DNA of 64,000 nt from Phytophthora quininea (GCA_011947345.1 JAAVTG010000095.1:1-64000), one strand, 5' to 3'. Positions 9,240-21,564 are shown, counted from the first letter of the stretch. Numbers and translations: made by a program. Notes: generated from the letters alone by a model not told the origin.

Positions 9240-9822
9240 TCAATTTGTTTTTGCCTGCGACGACTCATGAGCTACTACGCTAATACGCGTACGTGCCGTC
9301 TGGGTTTCACTGAGGGCACAACGGGTACTGACGTGTCGAATGATCCTCCTGAAACAGGCTGTAATGGAGAGGCAAGAGCTCTGGTTATTGCTTCCAGCGA
9401 TGAGGAAATGGCACGAGGCTGAGGTGTGCTGTTAACATCGCGTTGTTGCGCATCGGGTGTCGGTATGGTCTGAATGACCACGTAAATGGTCTGAGAAGGC
9501 ATTGACAACGAGACACTCCGCGAATCCCCATCGCTTTGCGCTTCGTCAGTCTGGTGCTCAACCCTGTGCGTGTACAGTTTATTGTGGATTGGTTAGCGCT
9601 GAGTAACACTTTGCCCCAGCAGCAAAATACTACTCACCTGACCCGAGTGCTGATGCAATAGCATCTTGAAGTTTTGTTCCGTGTCTTCTGTCGCGCAATT
9701 CAACAGGTGGCGCTGGAGAAGCCTTGAAGTCCGCATAGCGTTCACGCGCTTATAGCGAGCTCGCTGCATTGCGTTTTGGCGCTCACGGTGAAATTCACAA
9801 AGCCAGTGGTGCTCGCCGTTGG
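9240..9822 (-). pseudogene. Two-exon zinc-binding-like gene, 5' end replaced by LINE junction
   Basis: This is the copy-1 counterpart of 43150-43850. It keeps the second exon, the intron and part of the first exon up to the GNG..HWLCEFHRE motif, then ends at 9822 where LINE sequence begins. The start codon and first Cys pair are lost. Single-base indels near 9320 and 9560, and a 13-base loss near 9500, further break the second exon relative to copy 2. Confidence 0.7.
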
Positions 9823-9922
9823 TTGAGTTGAAATGATTTGATTAACTAGTTAGCGGATTCTCTCGTCTGGAAGGTGTAACTTAGACAATCTATCTAATCA
9901 AGAATCCATTCGCAGAATTCAG

Positions 9923-10712
9923 CTAAACTCGCGGGATCCAAATACTCTGCGGCCGTTCTAGAAGAATGTCCTTCGGAGGATCAAACCCCAATTGCCCGAC
10001 TAGTTCTGCAATCGCTGAGGAATCGCAATGGAGATCCGTCGCATGCTGGTAAATGAATTGGTAGTGCATCTTAAAGGAATTTTGCAGATTAGCAACGTTA
10101 GGCATTTCTGCCTTCGTCTCACGGAAATGAATGTCGTTTCGCAATCTCCATGTGGCGTGGAAAACAATAGCAGTTTGCACTTTCCAAAGAAGCAGCAATT
10201 CTTTTGCTTCTCTCTCCACCTTGTGCGGATATCTTGTAGCTTTGGAAAAGCAACAGCCGCCAGCTTAGAGATGGTCGGAAGACTGACGACCACGAATCCC
10301 ACACTTGGCGCCACATTTCTTTCAAGGCTGGGCACGTATAAAGGCAGTGCTCAACCGTTTCGATAGCTTGACACGTAGGACGAACACATTGTTGAATGCT
10401 TGGGTCCAGTGATCTTAGAAAGTAAAGCCGCGAGCCCACAGTCAGATCACCAAAGTACAGGCGCAGCATTATGTCATGGACCACAGGTAAGAGAAACCCA
10501 CGAAGTGATAGGAAGCTCGACAATGTTTGATGAACGCGTTGTCTAGGGCACCCTAAATCTTCCATCGGATGACGATCCATATCTGGTACTTCTTGAAGGA
10601 GTTTTGTCCAATCTTGAAGTCGCAAGTATGGGAAGAAGCGCGCCTTTGGCTCAGTTGGAACCAGTCCATTAACTTTCACTCCAAATACTGGTGGTGTGTT
10701 TGAAATTGCCAC
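9923..10712 (-). pseudogene. LINE ORF2 C-terminal zinc-binding region (left copy)
   Basis: The frame from 10712 includes FGDLTVGSRLYFLRSLDP and a C-x4-C-x7-H-x4-C cluster of the RT-associated zinc-binding (zf-RVT) type, thought to help RNA or DNA binding in LINE proteins. It moves to the 9923-10219 frame by a frameshift near 10200 and ends FDPPKDILLERPQSIWIPRV. The region corresponds to the part fused to the RXLR chimeras, from a related LINE subfamily. Confidence 0.8.
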
Positions 10713-10764
10713 AACTCGAATACCCCCAGCTTCAGGATGCGGTAGAACACGATAAAAACTTGCG

Positions 10765-12690
10765 TCAACTGATGATAAAGCCGAAATAAATCATGCAGAA
10801 CAATTTGAGATCCACGGGTAGGATGAAGCGCTGAACATACTTTAGTGAAAAAGTAGTGGACGACGGCCAAGAGCAATTACCATCCAGGAAGTCTACAAAA
10901 CACCAAAATGGGTGTTCTGCAAGTGCGCGGCATAAATTGCGAAATTTTATGGATCCTGCGCCAAGAGGCTTCGAGAATCTGGTGGCTCCGCGAGCGTACA
11001 AAAAGTGAAACGCTGGTACCTTGCTCCACCATATCGGGCTAGATAGCACGAACTGCAACGTACTGGTTCTACTTTGGTGTAGAGACGTTCGACTTGGCCA
11101 TTGAATACGGTTCCACTCCTTCAAAACATGCCGCCACCACAAGGGGAGCATTGTAGTCCTCCATCCTGCTGGCTTCGGAGGTTCTTGGAGCAGAAAATCA
11201 CCCGAAGCAGGTCGCGCGAATTTGCCATATCGTCGTTGGAGCATTGCCAACAGTGGACGATACCATACATCATCATCTCTAGGAGTAGCAGCGCTAATCG
11301 TAGCTACAATTTTCTGCAGAAGTTGGAAGTGCTGACGCTGGATAATCATCTTCACGACAGGAACCCCAATACCATCCGCTTCCCGTGGTCGTGCAGCTAA
11401 TCCTTTCTTAACAATACTAATTCCTGCTTTCCCAACGCTCACTCGGTTGTACAGTACATATCGATTAACAATTCCTTGCCAGCGATTTATAAACCGAGTT
11501 GGAATCGTCACGGTGGCTGTAAAATACCAGAGTAGTGATAAAATCTCTGCTTGTGCAATCAGTCTTCGCCCAAGCAGGGTTCTTGCTCTACCTTGCCAAA
11601 GCTTCAACCGTATTATCAACTTTTTGTCCAGTTGATTCGCAAGCACTGTGGAGATATCAAAATTGCCGAATGGAATACCGAGATAACGCGTTGTTTCACC
11701 GCGTACCAGAGTGCGTAGTGGTTCAATGGTCGGTGCTGAGTATCTGTTGTTAAGATTCATTATCACGCTTTTAGCTTGATTCAGTTGGGCCCCAGAGCCT
11801 GCGCAATACGCCTCCACAAGTTGGAGTTGTTCTTTTAGCTGACGTTTTCCTTTTGCGAATAACACTGTGTCATCAGCGAAGAAGGCTACTGGTATGCATA
11901 AATCTTGATCTACGCGAACTCCTAGGTTCCGATGTGCTCGTAAGAGATTGCCGAGCGGTTCCAGGGAGAGAGCGAATAGATACGGGGATAATGGATCACC
12001 CTGCTTAACCCCTCGACCAGGTGTCAAGGAGTCTTGAGCCCATCCATTTATCATGAGCGAGCACTCAGATTCTGTGTACATCAGCTTGATCCATGACAGG
12101 AAGCGCGCTCCAAAACCTTGGCGTTCAAGTACACGGAAAAGATATTGGCGATTCACTCTGTCGTAGGCTTTAGCAAAATCCAAAAATGTTGCTAGTCCTT
12201 TGTGGTTTTGAGATGTCATCAAATACTGGAGATCGCGAACTAACATTACTTGCTGATCTATTCGCCGCCCTGGTATAAAACCTTTTGATCAGGATGTACC
12301 AGCTTTGTCATCAACGGGCGGAGGCGATTTACAAGTACTCGCGACAAAATCTTGACTTCTACAGGCATTAATGTTATGGGGCGAAAGTTTCCAGGATCCG
12401 ATCGTTCCCCTTTTTAAAGAGCAGTGCCACTGATGAGTACCGTTGGTGGGGCAACAGAATCCCGCGTTCTGCTTGGTATCGGAAAACTTCCAAGAGAATT
12501 GCACCAAATAAATCTGGATCGAGACGAAAAAATCACTTGTAAATCCATCTGGCCCGGGGGCCGAGTGCGACTTCAACTTCTTGATAGCCTTCGCAAATTC
12601 TTCAGCAGTTAGATCTTCATCAAGTTCATCGGCTACCTCAGAGTTTAGTCGCCTATCAATTGTATCGAGGAGTATGTTTTGAGACTCCAC
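10765..12690 (-). pseudogene. LINE reverse transcriptase domain (left copy)
   Basis: The 493-residue frame 10765-12246 holds motif A (FLDFAKAYD, about residues 21-29), GVKQGDPLSP (79-88) and the catalytic FADD (123-126). The N-terminal RT motif (LKSHSAPGPDGF) lies upstream in another frame, 12289-12690, so at least one frameshift splits the domain near 12250-12500. The catalytic aspartates themselves are present. The enzyme copies element RNA at the nicked target. Confidence 0.88.
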
Positions 12691-13109
12691 ATCAATGCTA
12701 CTATCATTGGCTTCAGTCTGTACTCGAGGATCACCAAAAATTCTGGCCCAGTGCTCGTTAAATCCCTGGCAATTATCGGCTGGGTCAGTAGATAGCGTTC
12801 CGTCTGCTTTTCGAATAGATCGAAATGGGGTATTGCGTAGTTCGTATCGAGGAGGCCTGAAGAAAAATTTAGTACTTTTTCTGCAGCAGTGACTGTTTGC
12901 TCAAACCCGTGATTAGCTCCAAAGCTCGCCCAATCTTTGCGGGCGTCTTGATACCTTTGTTTCGCAAAGTAATAATCGATTTCATCTTGTTCATTGGAAC
13001 CTTCCTTCGCCACCACAGCAGCACATTCTTCCAGTTGCTCCCGGGCAAGCTTGATGTCAGCATTGCGTGTGGACCGTAAACTTCGCTGACAGCGTTTTAG
13101 GTACAGTTT

Positions 13110-14010
13110 TATCTTCTTTTCCAAGACTTCCACACTATTCCTGGGTTGTGAGAAGCTTGAAGAACAGGTAGTAAGTCTTTTGCTTCATTCACGATGTCTG
13201 TTTGAAGTTGTGGGATTTGAAGTAGCCAATCTGGTAATCGCCAAAATCCAGTCCCAGTTGGATGATGCCACGACGTTAGCTCGACGTGGTGGGCTAGATG
13301 ATCACCTCCCAGTTCCCATGCAGAGTAGCCCGAGTTATGGTAGCATTCAGACTGTAAATTATCGGATAAAAACGCATAATCAATTGGTTCTTTCTTGGCC
13401 TCGGTCCGGAGTACACTTTCGCGTTTGGGTGGTGCAGCCGCCACACATCGATGGCGTCAATCTCTGCCAGCCACAACTGTAGCGCCCTCCGACTCGGATC
13501 TGGCCTTGGGTTTGAAGCTGTGGCATCTAGCTCAGGATTCAATGCTAAATTGAAGTCCCCACAAACAATATGAAAAGCGTTTTCTTCAAACTCCACGGGC
13601 AGCTTTTCAAAAGCTTAACACGCTCTGTAGCATCATTGAGAGCATAGATATTATGGATGTAGCATATTTTGCTTCCCCACTCGAGACGTACCAAGAGGTA
13701 ACGATTTGGAACTGTAGCCTGCGTCACCACCTCTGCATTTCCAAGAGCTGGACACGATCCACGAATAATTGTTGCAACACCCCACTTCTCGGATACGTTG
13801 TTTGTCGACATAATCCGTTCTTGTCAGAAAAAATACACAACCTCGAAAACTTTGCCGAACCAAATACAGAAACCTGTGAGCATGCTGCTCATCTTTAAAT
13901 CGAGTTTCTTGAATGCACGAAAAGCAAAAATATTTGAGGTGCGCTGAAATCAACGGGTAACCCCGCCTTTGACTCCACGCACATTCCACGACAGTATCTT
14001 ACATGATTGA
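13110..14010 (-). pseudogene. LINE AP-type endonuclease (left copy)
   Basis: Motifs appear in order but in several frames: CKILSWNVRGV at about 14000, IQET near 13900, YIHNIYALND near 13650 and IVCGDFNLAL near 13560, followed by DVWRLHHPNAKVYSGPRP. These match exonuclease/endonuclease/phosphatase-type LINE endonucleases, which nick the target DNA. At least three frameshifts are needed to read it, so it is inactive as assembled. Confidence 0.78.
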
Positions 14011-16147
14011 CCGACATCCATTTCGCACAGTGTCCTAATTGGATGTATCCACCTCCATTGAGGCCACGGGCGATGACGAAGTGAGCAAGGTAGTAGATAG
14101 AACGGGAGATCGTGCTGAGATAGCGTACTCTCACGGAGGGCCACAAGGCCTTTCAACAGCGCACTACCGGGAGCGGCCGTGGCAATTGCGGTCAGTACCA
14201 TCTTTCCTGGCACAGACCTCAGCAGTTGCAACAGCGACCAATCTGAGAGAAGTTTCACTTCTGTGTGTGGCAGACCAGCATCAGCATCTTCCACGAGGTA
14301 TTGCAGCCAACTCTGCTGAGTAAAAATTGATGGGCACATACTAAGAGCAAGCAGCTCAAATATACTGAGCCAGCGTAGCATATTCCACGCGTGTTGGTCC
14401 TTCGTCGGGAGGTGGTCAAACACAGCCTTTAAGTACGACGTGTACTGGTCACGCGAGTTACCCATGGGCAGGTTGAGGCTAGTTATGCGATCATGGAATG
14501 TTCTGATATCGTCATCGTCCATATCCTCGGCTGCCAAAACGCGATTCCACACGTGAATATCTGCTAGTTCCAATATTTGTTGTCCTCCTGCGATGATGTC
14601 CTCCAAGAATGTCTTAGTCCATGCCAATGGAAATGTGCACACTGACTTAACAACTTGGTCCATATTCTTGGACCCACTTAACAACGTTTGAGTTGTTTGG
14701 TGGTGCTGCGCATTGTTTGCAACACGATCATTTTGCGTCATGAGTTGGGCTTCTTGTTCCGACAGGAGCAAGGCTTCTTCCAAAGTGACGGCATCGTCTG
14801 GTGCACTTTGGTCGTGCCCAGTGGCTCGTTTCTTTGTTGGAGCAGGCCTCGCCTGTTTACCACGGTTCTTCTGCTTCAAGTGCGGTATTATCACCACTCC
14901 AGTGGGCGCTCCTTGACTTGTCTGGGGTTGTATCAGCTCAAAGCCACACTCCGGCGTTTCGAGGGCAGTAAAAGGATTTTCATGGGCGAAGGAAGGCTCC
15001 GCACGCTTGAAACCAGTTTCAAGTTGTTTTGACATATCAATGTCGAAGTTGGAGTCTCCATGGGTAGTCCAGTTTGGACTTGAAGGTTCATCAGCACTAA
15101 CAGTGCCTGGGAGTGCGTTAGACGGATTAGGTTCCTGCGGTTCCTGCGACAGGATTGCTTGGCTATGGTTGGGATCAGAAGACATGAGTTCATCACCTAG
15201 TTCATAGTCAAATTCCGCTGACGCGCACGCCGCATCAGGTGCACCAGCAGCAGAGTTTACTTGCGCCGTAATGAGGGCAGTGCTGGTTGCAGGGATACCA
15301 GGTTCTTTTTCCTTCCTGGGCTTGCCGTTTCCAGCAGGTTGAATTCGTTCGGTGCCAAATGATAGCACCACAGCGTATCGAGACTGACGGTACGTCGTAG
15401 CTCTGGTTGGTGGCTCCATCGAGTGTTTGCCTCTTGCTACGTAGAAGTTTCGCCCGTATACAAGTTGATGGGCGACGTAGTGATGTACCATAAGGCACTG
15501 GGGTGGATCAATCGATCCAAAGTAGTAACGCCACGTTGGTGTCGTAACTTGAGCTTCCATGTTCACATCTCGAGGGTCAAAAACAGTGGACGCGCTCCCA
15601 TGGCACACAGTGCCAAGAACAACGCATTCGCCTCCTTCGTCGAGTGAATGCCAGAAACATCCATAAAAACTTGTTCATCAGCAGTGACTGTCGCTTGATC
15701 TTGAATTTCCTGCCAAGCAGATTTACGTCCTGTCCAGCCAGCCTCGACGCATCCTCTGCCGTGCGGACATGAACTAGGACTCCACCCGATGGGATCTTCT
15801 CCAGCATCGCCACGCCATGGTGCGAGAGCACCTCTTTGACCACCGCATTGCCGTGGTCCTGCAGGAAGGCCTTGAGTATGACCGGCACTGCAGTGTTAGA
15901 GCAGTACGAACCAGTGCTGATGACTACAGCATGGCTGGTTGCTGCAGGAGTGAACGCACGCTGTTGCGTCACTACCGACAGGTACTCTTCTGGCGACGTG
16001 TCATCTCGCTCGTAGGCCTCGGCCAGTATCGCTGCTGCTTCGTCCGAAACAGGGGCTCGGTCAACACAGTCTTCGCTGTGCGGCGGATCAGCGAGTACTC
16101 TTGCGCACGTAGATGATCGGCCATTGAGGTGGCCATCTCTTCCATAT
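13985..16147 (-). pseudogene. LINE ORF1 protein (left copy)
   Basis: The likely start is MEEMATSMADHL near 16147. The reading moves by frameshift to 15577-15972 and again to the long frame 13950-15608, which contains an acidic Ser/Asn/Gln-rich middle and a Leu-rich C-terminal domain. A missing C near 14122 (relative to the right copy) shifts ORF1 into the ORF2 frame, so the endonuclease start ILSWNV is fused to ORF1. ORF1 proteins bind element RNA. No zinc knuckle is seen here. Confidence 0.65.
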
Positions 16148-16300
16148 TCAGTTTGTTCCGCAGAAAGAAAGGGTTAGGGCTCGATGTGAGCGGTATCCTT
16201 CCAAACGAGGAATCAAACGGCACAAGTAAGCTCTGCTGCTGGTGCACCTGGCGCGGCGTGCACGTCAGAGGAATTTGACTATGAACTAGGTGATGAACTC

Positions 16301-17488
16301 ATGTCTTCTGATCCCAACCATAGCCAAGCAAACCTGTCGCAGGAACCGCAGGAACCTAATCCGTCTAACGCACTCCCAGGCACAGCTAGTGATGATGAAC
16401 CTTCAAGTTCAAACTGGACTACCCATGGAGACTCCAACTTCGACATTGATATGTCAAAACAACTTGAAACTGGTTTCAAGCGTGCGGAGCCTTCCTTCGC
16501 CCATGAAAATCCTTTTACTGCCCTCGAAACGCCGGAGTGTGGCTTTGAGCTGATACAACCCCAGACAAGTCAAGGAGCGCCCACTGGAGTGGTGATAATA
16601 CCGCACTTGAAGCAGAAGAACCGTGGTAAACAGGCGAGGCCTGCTCCAACAAAGAAACGAGCCACTGGGCACGACCAAAGTGCACCAGACGATGCCGTCA
16701 CTTTGGAAGAAGCCTTGCTCCTGTCGGAACAAGAAGCCCAACTCATGACGCAAAATGATCGTGTTGCAAACAATGCGCAGCACCACCAAACAACTCAAAC
16801 GTTGTTAAGTGGGTCCAAGAATATGGACCAAGTTGTTAAGTCAGTGTGCACATTTCCATTGGCATGGACTAAGACATTCTTGGAGGACATCATCGCAGGA
16901 GGACAACAAATATTGGAACTAGCAGATATTCACGTGTGGAATCGCGTTTTGGCAGCCGAGGATATGGACGATGACGATATCAGAACATTCCATGATCGCA
17001 TAACTAGCCTCAACCTGCCCATGGGTAACTCGCGTGACCAGTACACGTCGTACTTAAAGGCTGTGTTTGACCACCTCCCGACGAAGGACCAACACGCGTG
17101 GAATATGCTACGCTGGCTCAGTATATTTGAGCTGCTTGCTCTTAGTATGTGCCCATCAATTTTTACTCAGCAGAGTTGGCTGCAATACCTCGTGGAAGAT
17201 GCTGATGCTGGTCTGCCACACACAGAAGTGAAACTTCTCTCAGATTGGTCGCTGTTGCAACTGCTGAGGTCTGTGCCAGGAAAGATGGTACTGACCGCAA
17301 TTGCCACGGCCGCTCCCGGTAGTGCGCTGTTGAAAGGCCTTGTGGCCCTCCGTGAGAGTACGCTATCTCAGCACGATCTCCCCGTTCTATCTACTACCTT
17401 GCTCACTTCATCATCGCCCGTGGCCTCAGTGGAGGTGGACACATCCAATCAGGACACTGTGCGAAATGGATGTCGGTCAATCATGTAA
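16301..17488 (+). CDS. LINE ORF1, 5'-truncated but open
   Basis: A 395-codon frame (MSSDPNHSQANL and on) covers the acidic middle and C-terminal part of ORF1 without interruption. The N-terminal part is missing through the 5' truncation, so the ATG is probably internal. Its stop TAA lies at 17486-17488, overlapping the ORF2 start ATG at 17466 by 23 bases. This shows the original ORF1/ORF2 overlap that the left copy lost by a one-base deletion. Confidence 0.7.
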   Translation: MSSDPNHSQANLSQEPQEPNPSNALPGTASDDEPSSSNWTTHGDSNFDIDMSKQLETGFKRAEPSFAHENPFTALETPECGFELIQPQTSQGAPTGVVIIPHLKQKNRGKQARPAPTKKRATGHDQSAPDDAVTLEEALLLSEQEAQLMTQNDRVANNAQHHQTTQTLLSGSKNMDQVVKSVCTFPLAWTKTFLEDIIAGGQQILELADIHVWNRVLAAEDMDDDDIRTFHDRITSLNLPMGNSRDQYTSYLKAVFDHLPTKDQHAWNMLRWLSIFELLALSMCPSIFTQQSWLQYLVEDADAGLPHTEVKLLSDWSLLQLLRSVPGKMVLTAIATAAPGSALLKGLVALRESTLSQHDLPVLSTTLLTSSSPVASVEVDTSNQDTVRNGCRSIM

Positions 17489-18400
17489 GATACTGTCATG
17501 GAATGTGCGTGGAGTCAAAGGCGGGGTTACCCGTTGATTTCAGCGCACCTCAAATATTTTTGCTTTTCGTGCATTCAAGAAACTCGATTTAAAGATGAGC
17601 AGCATGCTCACAGGTTTCTGTATTTGGTTCGGCAAAGTTTTCGAGGTTGTGTATTTTTTCTGACAAGAACGGATTATGTCGACAAACAACGTATCCGAGA
17701 AGTGGGGTGTTGCAACAATTATTCGTGGATCGTGTCCAGCTCTTGGAAATGCAGAGGTGGTGACGCAGGCTACAGTTCCAAATCGTTACCTCTTGGTACG
17801 TCTCGAGTGGGGAAGCAAAATATGCTACATCCATAATATCTATGCTCTCAATGATGCTACAGAGCGTGTTAAGCTTTTTGAAAAGCTGCCCGTGGAGTTT
17901 GAAGAAAACGCTTTTCATATTGTTTGTGGGGACTTCAATTTAGCATTGAATCCTGAGCTAGATGCCACAGCTTCAAACCCAAGGCCAGATCCGAGTCGGA
18001 GGGCGCTACAGTTGTGGCTGGCAGAGATTGACGCCATCGATGTGTGGCGGCTGCACCACCCAAACGCGAAAGTGTACTCCGGACCGAGGCCAAGAAAGAA
18101 CCAATTGATTATGCGTTTTTATCCGATAATTTACAGTCTGAATGCTACCATAACTCGGGCTACTCTGCATGGGAACTGGGAGGTGATCATCTAGCCCACC
18201 ACGTCGAGCTAACGTCGTGGCATCATCCAACTGGGACTGGATTTTGGCGATTACCAGATTGGCTACTTCAAATCCCACAACTTCAAACAGACATCGTGAA
18301 TGAAGCAAAAGACTTACTACCTGTTCTTCAAGCTTCTCACAACCCAGGAATAGTGTGGAAGTCTTGGAAAAGAAGATAAAACTGTACCTAAAACGCTGTC
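17466..18400 (+). pseudogene. LINE AP-type endonuclease (right copy)
   Basis: MDVGQSCKILSWNVRGV opens the domain at 17466. The catalytic segments YIHNIYALND and IVCGDFNLAL lie in the 17676-18194 frame. A stop after about 24 codons and further shifts interrupt the reading frame at the same points as in the left copy, so these defects were present before the two copies diverged. Confidence 0.78.
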
Positions 18401-18799
18401 AGCGAAGTTTACGGTCCACACGCAATGCTGACATCAAGCTTGCCCGGGAGCAACTGGAAGAATGTGCTGCTGTGGTGGCGAAGGAAGGTTCCAATGAACA
18501 AGATGAAATCGATTATTACTTTGCGAAACAAAGGTATCAAGACGCCCGCAAAGATTGGGCGAGCTTTGGAGCTAATCACGGGTTTGAGCAAACAGTCACT
18601 GCTGCAGAAAAAAGTACTAAATTTTTCTTCAGGCCTCCTCGATACGAACTACGCAATACCCCATTTCGATCTATTCGAAAAGCAGACGGAACGCTATCTA
18701 CTGACCCAGCCGATAATTGCCAGGGATTTAACGAGCACTGGGCCAGAATTTTGGTGATCCTCGAGTACAGACTGAAGCCAATGATAGTAGCATTGATGT

Positions 18800-20722
18800 G
18801 GAGTCTCAAAACATACTCCTCGATACAATTGATAGGCGACTAAACTCTGAGGTAGCCGATGAACTTGATGAAGATCTAACTGCTGAAGAATTTGCGAAGG
18901 CTATCAAGAAGTTGAAGTCGCACTCGGCCCCGGGCCAGATGGATTTACAAGTGATTTTTTCGTCTCGATCCAGATTTATTTGGTGCAATTCTCTTGGAAG
19001 TTTTCCGATACCAAGCAGAACGCGGGATTCTGTTGCCCCACCAACGGTACTCATCAGTGGCACTGCTCTTTAAAAAGGGGAACGATCGGATCCTGGAAAC
19101 TTTCGCCCCATAACATTAATGCCTGTAGAAGTCAAGATTTTGTCGCGAGTACTTGTAAATCGCCTCCGCCCGTTGATGACAAAGCTGGTACATCCTGATC
19201 AAAAGGTTTTATACCAGGGCGGCGAATAGATCAGCAAGTAATGTTAGTTCGCGATCTCCAGTATTTGATGACATCTCAAAACCACAAAGGACTAGCAACA
19301 TTTTTGGATTTTGCTAAAGCCTACGACAGAGTGAATCGCCAATATCTTTTCCGTGTACTTGAACGCCAAGGTTTTGGAGCGCGCTTCCTGTCATGGATCA
19401 AGCTGATGTACACAGAATCTGAGTGCTCGCTCATGATAAATGGATGGGCTCAAGACTCCTTGACACCTGGTCGAGGGGTTAAGCAGGGTGATCCATTATC
19501 CCCGTATCTATTCGCTCTCTCCCTGGAACCGCTCGGCAATCTCTTACGAGCACATCGGAACCTAGGAGTTCGCGTAGATCAAGATTTATGCATACCAGTA
19601 GCCTTCTTCGCTGATGACACAGTGTTATTCGCAAAAGGAAAACGTCAGCTAAAAGAACAACTCCAACTTGTGGAGGCGTATTGCGCAGGCTCTGGGGCCC
19701 AACTGAATCAAGCTAAAAGCGTGATAATGAATCTTAACAACAGATACTCAGCACCGACCATTGAACCACTACGCACTCTGGTACGCGGTGAAACAACGCG
19801 TTATCTCGGTATTCCATTCGGCAATTTTGATATCTCCACAGTGCTCGCGAATCAACTGGACAAAAAGTTGATAATACGGTTGAAGCTTTGGCAAGGTAGA
19901 GCAAGAACCCTGCTTGGGCGAAGACTGATTGCACAAGCAGAGATTTTATCACTACTCTGGTATTTTACAGCCACCGTGACGATTCCAACTCGGTTTATAA
20001 ATCGCTGGCAAGGAATTGTTAATCGATATGTACTGTACAACCGAGTGAGCGTTGGGAAAGCAGGAATTAGTATTGTTAAGAAAGGATTAGCTGCACGACC
20101 ACGGGAAGCGGATGGTATTGGGGTTCCTGTCGTGAAGATGATTATCCAGCGTCAGCACTTCCAACTTCTGCAGAAAATTGTAGCTACGATTAGCGCTGCT
20201 ACTCCTACAGATGATGATGTATGGTATCGCCCACTGTTGGCACTGCTCCAACGACGACATGGCAAATTCGCGCGACCTGCTTCGGGTGATTTTCTGCTCC
20301 AAGAACCTCCGAAGCCAGCAGGATGGAGGACTACAATGCTCCCCTTGTGGTGGCGGCATGTTTTGAAGGAGTGGAACCGTATTCAATGGCCAAGTCGAAC
20401 GTCTCTACACCAAAGTAGAGCCAGTACGTTGCAGTTCGTGCTATCTAGCCCGATATGGTGGAGCAAGGTACCAGCGTTTCACTTTTTGTACGCTCGCGGA
20501 GCCACCAGATTCTCGAAGCCTCTTGGCGCAGGATCCATAAAATTTCGCAATTTATGCCGCGCACTTGCAGAACACCCATTTTGGTGTTTTGCAGACTTCC
20601 TGGATGGTAATTGCTGTTGGCCGTCGTCCACTACTTTTTCACTAAAGTATGTTCAGCGCTTCATCCTACCCGTGGATCTCAAATTGTTCTGCATGATTTA
20701 TTTCGGCTTTATCATCAGTTGA
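18800..20722 (+). pseudogene. LINE reverse transcriptase domain (right copy)
   Basis: The 493-residue frame 19241-20722 is almost identical to the left copy and keeps GVKQGDPLSP and FADD. Upstream, the APGPDG motif is broken here by loss of one C in a run (frame 18798-19073), a lesion not shared by the left copy. The catalytic core is conserved, but the protein is not continuous. Confidence 0.87.
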
Positions 20723-20774
20723 CGCAAGTTTTTATCGTGTTCTACCGCATCCTGAAGCTGGGGGTATTCGAGTT

Positions 20775-21564
20775 GTGGCAATTTCAAACACACCACCAGT
20801 ATTTGGAGTGAAAGTTAATGGATTGGTTCCAACTGAGCCAAAGGCGCGCTTCTTCCCATACTTGCGACTTCAAGATTGGACAAAACTCCTTCAAAAAATA
20901 CCAGATATGGATCATCATCCGATGGAAGGTTTTGGGTGCCCTAGACAACGCGTTCGTCAAACATTGTCGAGCTTCCTATCACTTCGTGGGTTTCTCCTAC
21001 CTGTGGTCCATGACATAATGCTGCGCCTGTACTTTGGTGATTTGACTGTGGGCTCGCGGCTTTACTTTCTAAGATCACTGGACCCAAACATTCAACAGTG
21101 TGTTCGTCCTACGTGTCAAGCTATCGAAACGGTGGAGCACTGCCTTTATACGTGCCCAGCCTTGAAAGAAATGTGGCGCCAAGTGTGGGATTCGTGGTCG
21201 TCAGTCTTCCGACCATCTCTAAGCTGGCGGCTGTTGCTTTTCCAAAGCTACAAGATATCCGCACAAGGTGGAGAGAGAAGCAAAAGAATTGCTGCTTCTT
21301 TGGAAAGTGCAAACTGCTATTGTTTTCCACGCCACATGGAGATTGCGAAACGACATTCATTTCCGTGAGACGGAGGCAGAAATGCCTAACGTTGCTAATC
21401 TGCAAAGTTCCTTTAAGATGCACTACCAATTCATTTACCAGCATGCGACGGATCTTCATTGCGATTCCTCAGCGATTGCAGAACTAGTCGGGCAATTGGG
21501 GTTTGATCCTCCGAAGGACATTCTTCTAGAACGACCGCAGAGTATTTGGATCCCGCGAGTTTAG
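20775..21564 (+). pseudogene. LINE ORF2 C-terminal zinc-binding region (right copy)
   Basis: It carries the same C-x4-C-x7-H-x4-C cluster and frameshift position as the left copy, finishing in the 21268-21564 frame. It is followed by about 100 bp of 3' UTR, the part that recurs as a solo tail at 62461-62590. Confidence 0.8.

Larger units (their letters stand above)
2283..9240 (+). mobile_element. Helitron/Helentron-type rolling-circle element, copy 1 (internally deleted)
   Basis: The plus-strand decayed coding parts encode, in order, a Helitron-like N region and HUH replication-initiator domain, a two-tyrosine region, a linker and a PIF1-type helicase. The left border is inferred from where the RXLR gene stops matching its paralogue. 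The right border is not determined. A 9-bp-stem hairpin sits at the left edge, a feature known from Helentron-like ends. The N-terminal third is missing through the deletion at 4857/4858. Multiple frameshifts make this copy non-autonomous. Confidence 0.6.
1..9822. repeat. Segmental duplication, copy 1 (left part off the window edge)
   Basis: This block matches 30876-43747 in the same orientation at near identity over its whole length: chimera, unrecognised ORF, RXLR gene, Helitron, and the start of a minus-strand two-exon gene. Its first base corresponds to 30876, so the left border lies outside the window. The right border at 9822 is exactly where LINE sequence starts; copy 2 runs on without a break there. 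Differences seen are scattered substitutions, small indels and one 3,040-bp deletion at 4857/4858. The identity was judged by eye, not by alignment. Confidence 0.93.
9823..15269. repeat. Inverted repeat, left arm (partner 16218-21664)
   Basis: Paired positions add up to about 31,487 throughout (for example 10765 with 20722, and 12246 with 19241), so the arms are collinear and almost identical over 5.4 kb. The 950-bp spacer is the 5' part of the left LINE. Such an arm length would allow cruciform or foldback structures. Confidence 0.92.
9823..16217 (-). mobile_element. LINE (non-LTR retrotransposon), left member of inverted pair
   Basis: Reading leftward it contains ORF1, an overlapping ORF2 with AP-type endonuclease, reverse transcriptase and C-terminal zinc-binding domain, and a short 3' UTR ending TTTCAACTCAA. 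It is the longer copy, including about 950 bp of 5' sequence (15270-16217) that the right member lacks. The 3' end sits at 9823 against sequence that is uninterrupted in copy 2. The other half of that sequence is not found beyond the LINEs, so this is not a simple insertion. Confidence 0.88.

Noticed and set aside
13950..15608. A single 552-residue protein that joins ORF1 and the endonuclease start
   Set aside because: The right-hand LINE shows the two in different frames with a 23-base overlap; the fusion comes from a one-base deletion in the left copy, and the apparent start is a GTG inside ORF1.
15972..16247. A 91-residue minus-strand protein starting MHQQQSLLVP
   Set aside because: Its first codons cross the junction between the two LINEs; the real ORF1 start is the later MEEMATS.
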